DNA of 14,661 bases from UBA12191 sp964422295 (GTDB lineage: Bacteria > Planctomycetota > UBA8108 > UBA1146), in NCBI GenBank assembly GCA_964422295.1, contig CAYRAM010000046.1, forward strand, positions 1 to 14,661, in the 5' to 3' direction. The position numbers and the translations under genes are program-made. Below the pieces are notes generated by a model, which saw only the letters and a program-made list of their open reading frames with translations, did no database searches and was not told where the DNA came from. The stretch's first letter is position 1. Every line of letters starts with the position of its first letter. Shown here piece by piece: positions 13,535 through 14,661 of the stretch.

Positions 13535-13798
13535 TTATTCAAGGAAGATTCTGTCCAGGCGCCAGACCGCCTGTCCCTCCTGATACGCCAGTTCGAGGAT
13601 ATCACCACTGTCGACGGTGACGGTGAAGCCGTGCAACGGCGGCTGCAGGGTACGGTCGACCCAGTGGGAGTGGTTCTGAACGACTTTGAGGGGGCGACGA
13701 TTCCAGCACAGGGAAACCACCTCCATCCGGTCTGCATGGAAGCGGATCACCACCTCATCGAGGGGTTCATCGATGGTTTCTTCGCGAACGACCGTCAT
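13535..13798 (-). CDS. Small DUF6504-like protein coupled to lexA
   Basis: The 87-residue protein starts at an ATG (13798-13796) overlapping the lexA TGA stop as ATGA, so translation is very likely coupled. A longer in-frame opening to 13996 lies entirely inside lexA and is an artefact. The pattern of an acidic start (EETIDEPLDEVVIRF), SLCWNRRPLKVVQNHSHWVD in the middle, and an ending of two strands with ILELAYQ and WRLDRIFLE resembles DUF6504, a small family often encoded next to lexA or the error-prone polymerase genes imuB/dnaE2. The assignment is from remembered pattern only. No catalytic motif is seen. By position it would be co-expressed with LexA and SOS-induced. No imuA, imuB or dnaE2 lies in this window; the next gene downstream is convergent. 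Confidence 0.65.
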   Translation of the reverse strand: MTVVREETIDEPLDEVVIRFHADRMEVVSLCWNRRPLKVVQNHSHWVDRTLQPPLHGFTVTVDSGDILELAYQEGQAVWRLDRIFLE

Positions 13799-14580
13799 TG
13801 GATCGGGGCAGACTGACGTGCGGCTCGACTGGCACGATTCCCCGAGGCTTGAGGAAACTTGCGAACGATTCCGATCAATTTGCCAAAGACCTGAATCTCT
13901 CCCATCCCCTTTTTCAAAACCAGGGGCGGGAAATCGGGATGGGCCGCTTCCAACTGGATCTTGGCGGGTGGACGCCGACCAGATGCGACTCGCCAACGCT
14001 TCAAGGTTCCTTCACCATCGATGGTGACGGCTGCGATTTCCCCATTTTCGACTTTGGGCTGGCAACGGATCACCGCGTGATCACCACTGTGGATACCCGC
14101 TTCGCGCATGCTCTCTCCTTCGATGAGGAGGGCGACCACATCCCTTTTTTGCCCAAATGCGGTGGGCGGCATATCGAGCCAATGATCGGGCGAGTGGCCA
14201 CCTTCGAGGCAGCTTTCGATGGGAACTCCAGCGGCGATGCGACCGACGATGGGGATCTGCTGTGAGGAAGTGAAGCGATCTGTTTTCTCTTGATCAGACC
14301 TGTCACAGGGTTCCCAACTGCGTGCCCCTCCGCCGGGGACCTGGGTAATCCATCCTTCTTGCGCAAGTTTTTTAAGATGACGGTGTACCGATGCGGGAGA
14401 GGAGAGCCCGAGATCCGTGGCCAACTCGCGAACGCTTGCAGGTCGTCCTGTCCCATTCAGGATCAGATCGAGCAGACGCTCGCGGGTGGTTCCTTGCGGG
14501 TCCGGTTGCGTCATCGAATCTGTCGTATTGCCTGTGCGCTGCACCGTCTTTTTTCGCATTCGGGGCATCTCTGGCTCCAT
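13795..14580 (-). CDS. lexA: LexA, SOS-response repressor and self-cleaving serine protease
   Basis: This 261-residue protein has the two LexA domains. The N-terminal winged helix spans about 30-85, with recognition segment GLSSPASVHRHLKKLAQEGWI (58-78), closer to Gram-positive DinR/LexA (SPSTVHxHL) than to E. coli. The C-terminal S24 protease domain has the Ala117-Gly118 cleavage bond in VGRIAAGVP, catalytic Ser157 in EGESMRE, and catalytic Lys194 in GTLKRW. On DNA damage, RecA filaments trigger autocleavage and release SOS genes. At 261 residues it is longer than the usual 200-230. The extra length comes from an N-terminal extension, a linker (about 86-108) and a basic C-terminal tail after KLIGIVRKF. 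Start is uncertain: ATG 14580, 14568 (GGAG 6 bases upstream) or 14514 are all possible. The DUF6504-like gene follows with an ATGA overlap. Confidence 0.94.
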   Translation of the reverse strand: MEPEMPRMRKKTVQRTGNTTDSMTQPDPQGTTRERLLDLILNGTGRPASVRELATDLGLSSPASVHRHLKKLAQEGWITQVPGGGARSWEPCDRSDQEKTDRFTSSQQIPIVGRIAAGVPIESCLEGGHSPDHWLDMPPTAFGQKRDVVALLIEGESMREAGIHSGDHAVIRCQPKVENGEIAAVTIDGEGTLKRWRVASGRRPPAKIQLEAAHPDFPPLVLKKGMGEIQVFGKLIGIVRKFPQASGNRASRAARQSAPIQ

Positions 14581-14606
14581 CTCCCCAGTCTCCGACCCGT
14601 GTTTAT

Positions 14607-14661
14607 CAGGCCAGTGTCTCTCAGGCCAGTGTCTCTCAGGCCAGTGTCTCTCAGGCCAGTG
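14607..14661. repeat. Tandem repeat, 15-base unit, upstream of lexA (runs off window)
   Basis: Three exact copies of CAGGCCAGTGTCTCT (14607-14621, 14622-14636, 14637-14651) and 10 bases of a fourth to the window edge. On the lexA strand the unit reads AGAGACACTGGCCTG. It begins 27 bases upstream of the lexA start at 14580, so it lies in the promoter or operator region. Neither GAAC-N4-GTTC nor CTGT-N8-ACAG, the two best-known LexA boxes, is present in the visible 81 bases. Confidence 0.92.

Noticed and set aside
13799..13996. N-terminal extension of the DUF6504-like gene to 13996
   Set aside because: The extra 66 residues lie inside lexA in another frame; the ATG at 13798 that overlaps the lexA stop is the natural start.

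Overview
This is a GC-rich bacterial chromosomal window with dense coding, short intergenic gaps, clear Shine-Dalgarno sequences and several 4-base start/stop overlaps. The envelope genes (an outer-membrane DUF1302 barrel, a periplasmic DUF1329 protein, a lipoprotein) point to a Gram-negative, two-membrane organism. The DUF1302/DUF1329/RND set and the large membrane-type FadE are familiar from gamma- and deltaproteobacteria-like genomes. The HEAT plus von Willebrand A protein, with its 'SWDSWW' linker, is more typical of Planctomycetota or Myxococcota-like bacteria. No rRNA or other phylogenetic marker is present, so the phylum stays open. I see no tRNA, rRNA, insertion sequence, phage gene or CRISPR array.

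Layout. Left end (1-967, minus strand): a truncated gene for a small Lys-rich protein with a double-glycine leader-like motif, a 350-base gap holding two dyads and a 12-base tandem repeat, and a 4HBT hotdog acyl-CoA thioesterase. A 486-base divergent gap follows. Then comes a plus-strand block (1454-8227): DUF1302 and DUF1329, a strong intrinsic terminator, then a YCF48-like beta-propeller protein overlapping an RND/MMPL transporter by ATGA. Together these four look like the parts of a trans-envelope export system: inner-membrane pump, periplasmic propeller, LolA/LolB-like carrier and outer-membrane barrel. Convergent to it (8249-11418, minus) lies a lipoprotein gene followed by fadE. A plus-strand HEAT/vWA protein gene (11606-13498) comes next. 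The right end (13535-14580, minus) holds lexA and a small DUF6504-like gene coupled to it by an ATGA overlap.

How the genes may work together. The thioesterase, FadE and the RND/DUF1302/DUF1329/YCF48 set all fit handling of fatty acyl chains or lipids: chain release, beta-oxidation, and export or envelope placement. The transported substrate cannot be read from the sequence. lexA and its partner form a separate SOS-response unit.

A recurring oddity is short perfect tandem duplication. Five arrays with unit lengths of 12, 16, 15, 12 and 15 bases, all of different sequence, occur in about 14.7 kb. Two of them build most of the signal segment of the HEAT/vWA protein, and one lies directly upstream of lexA.
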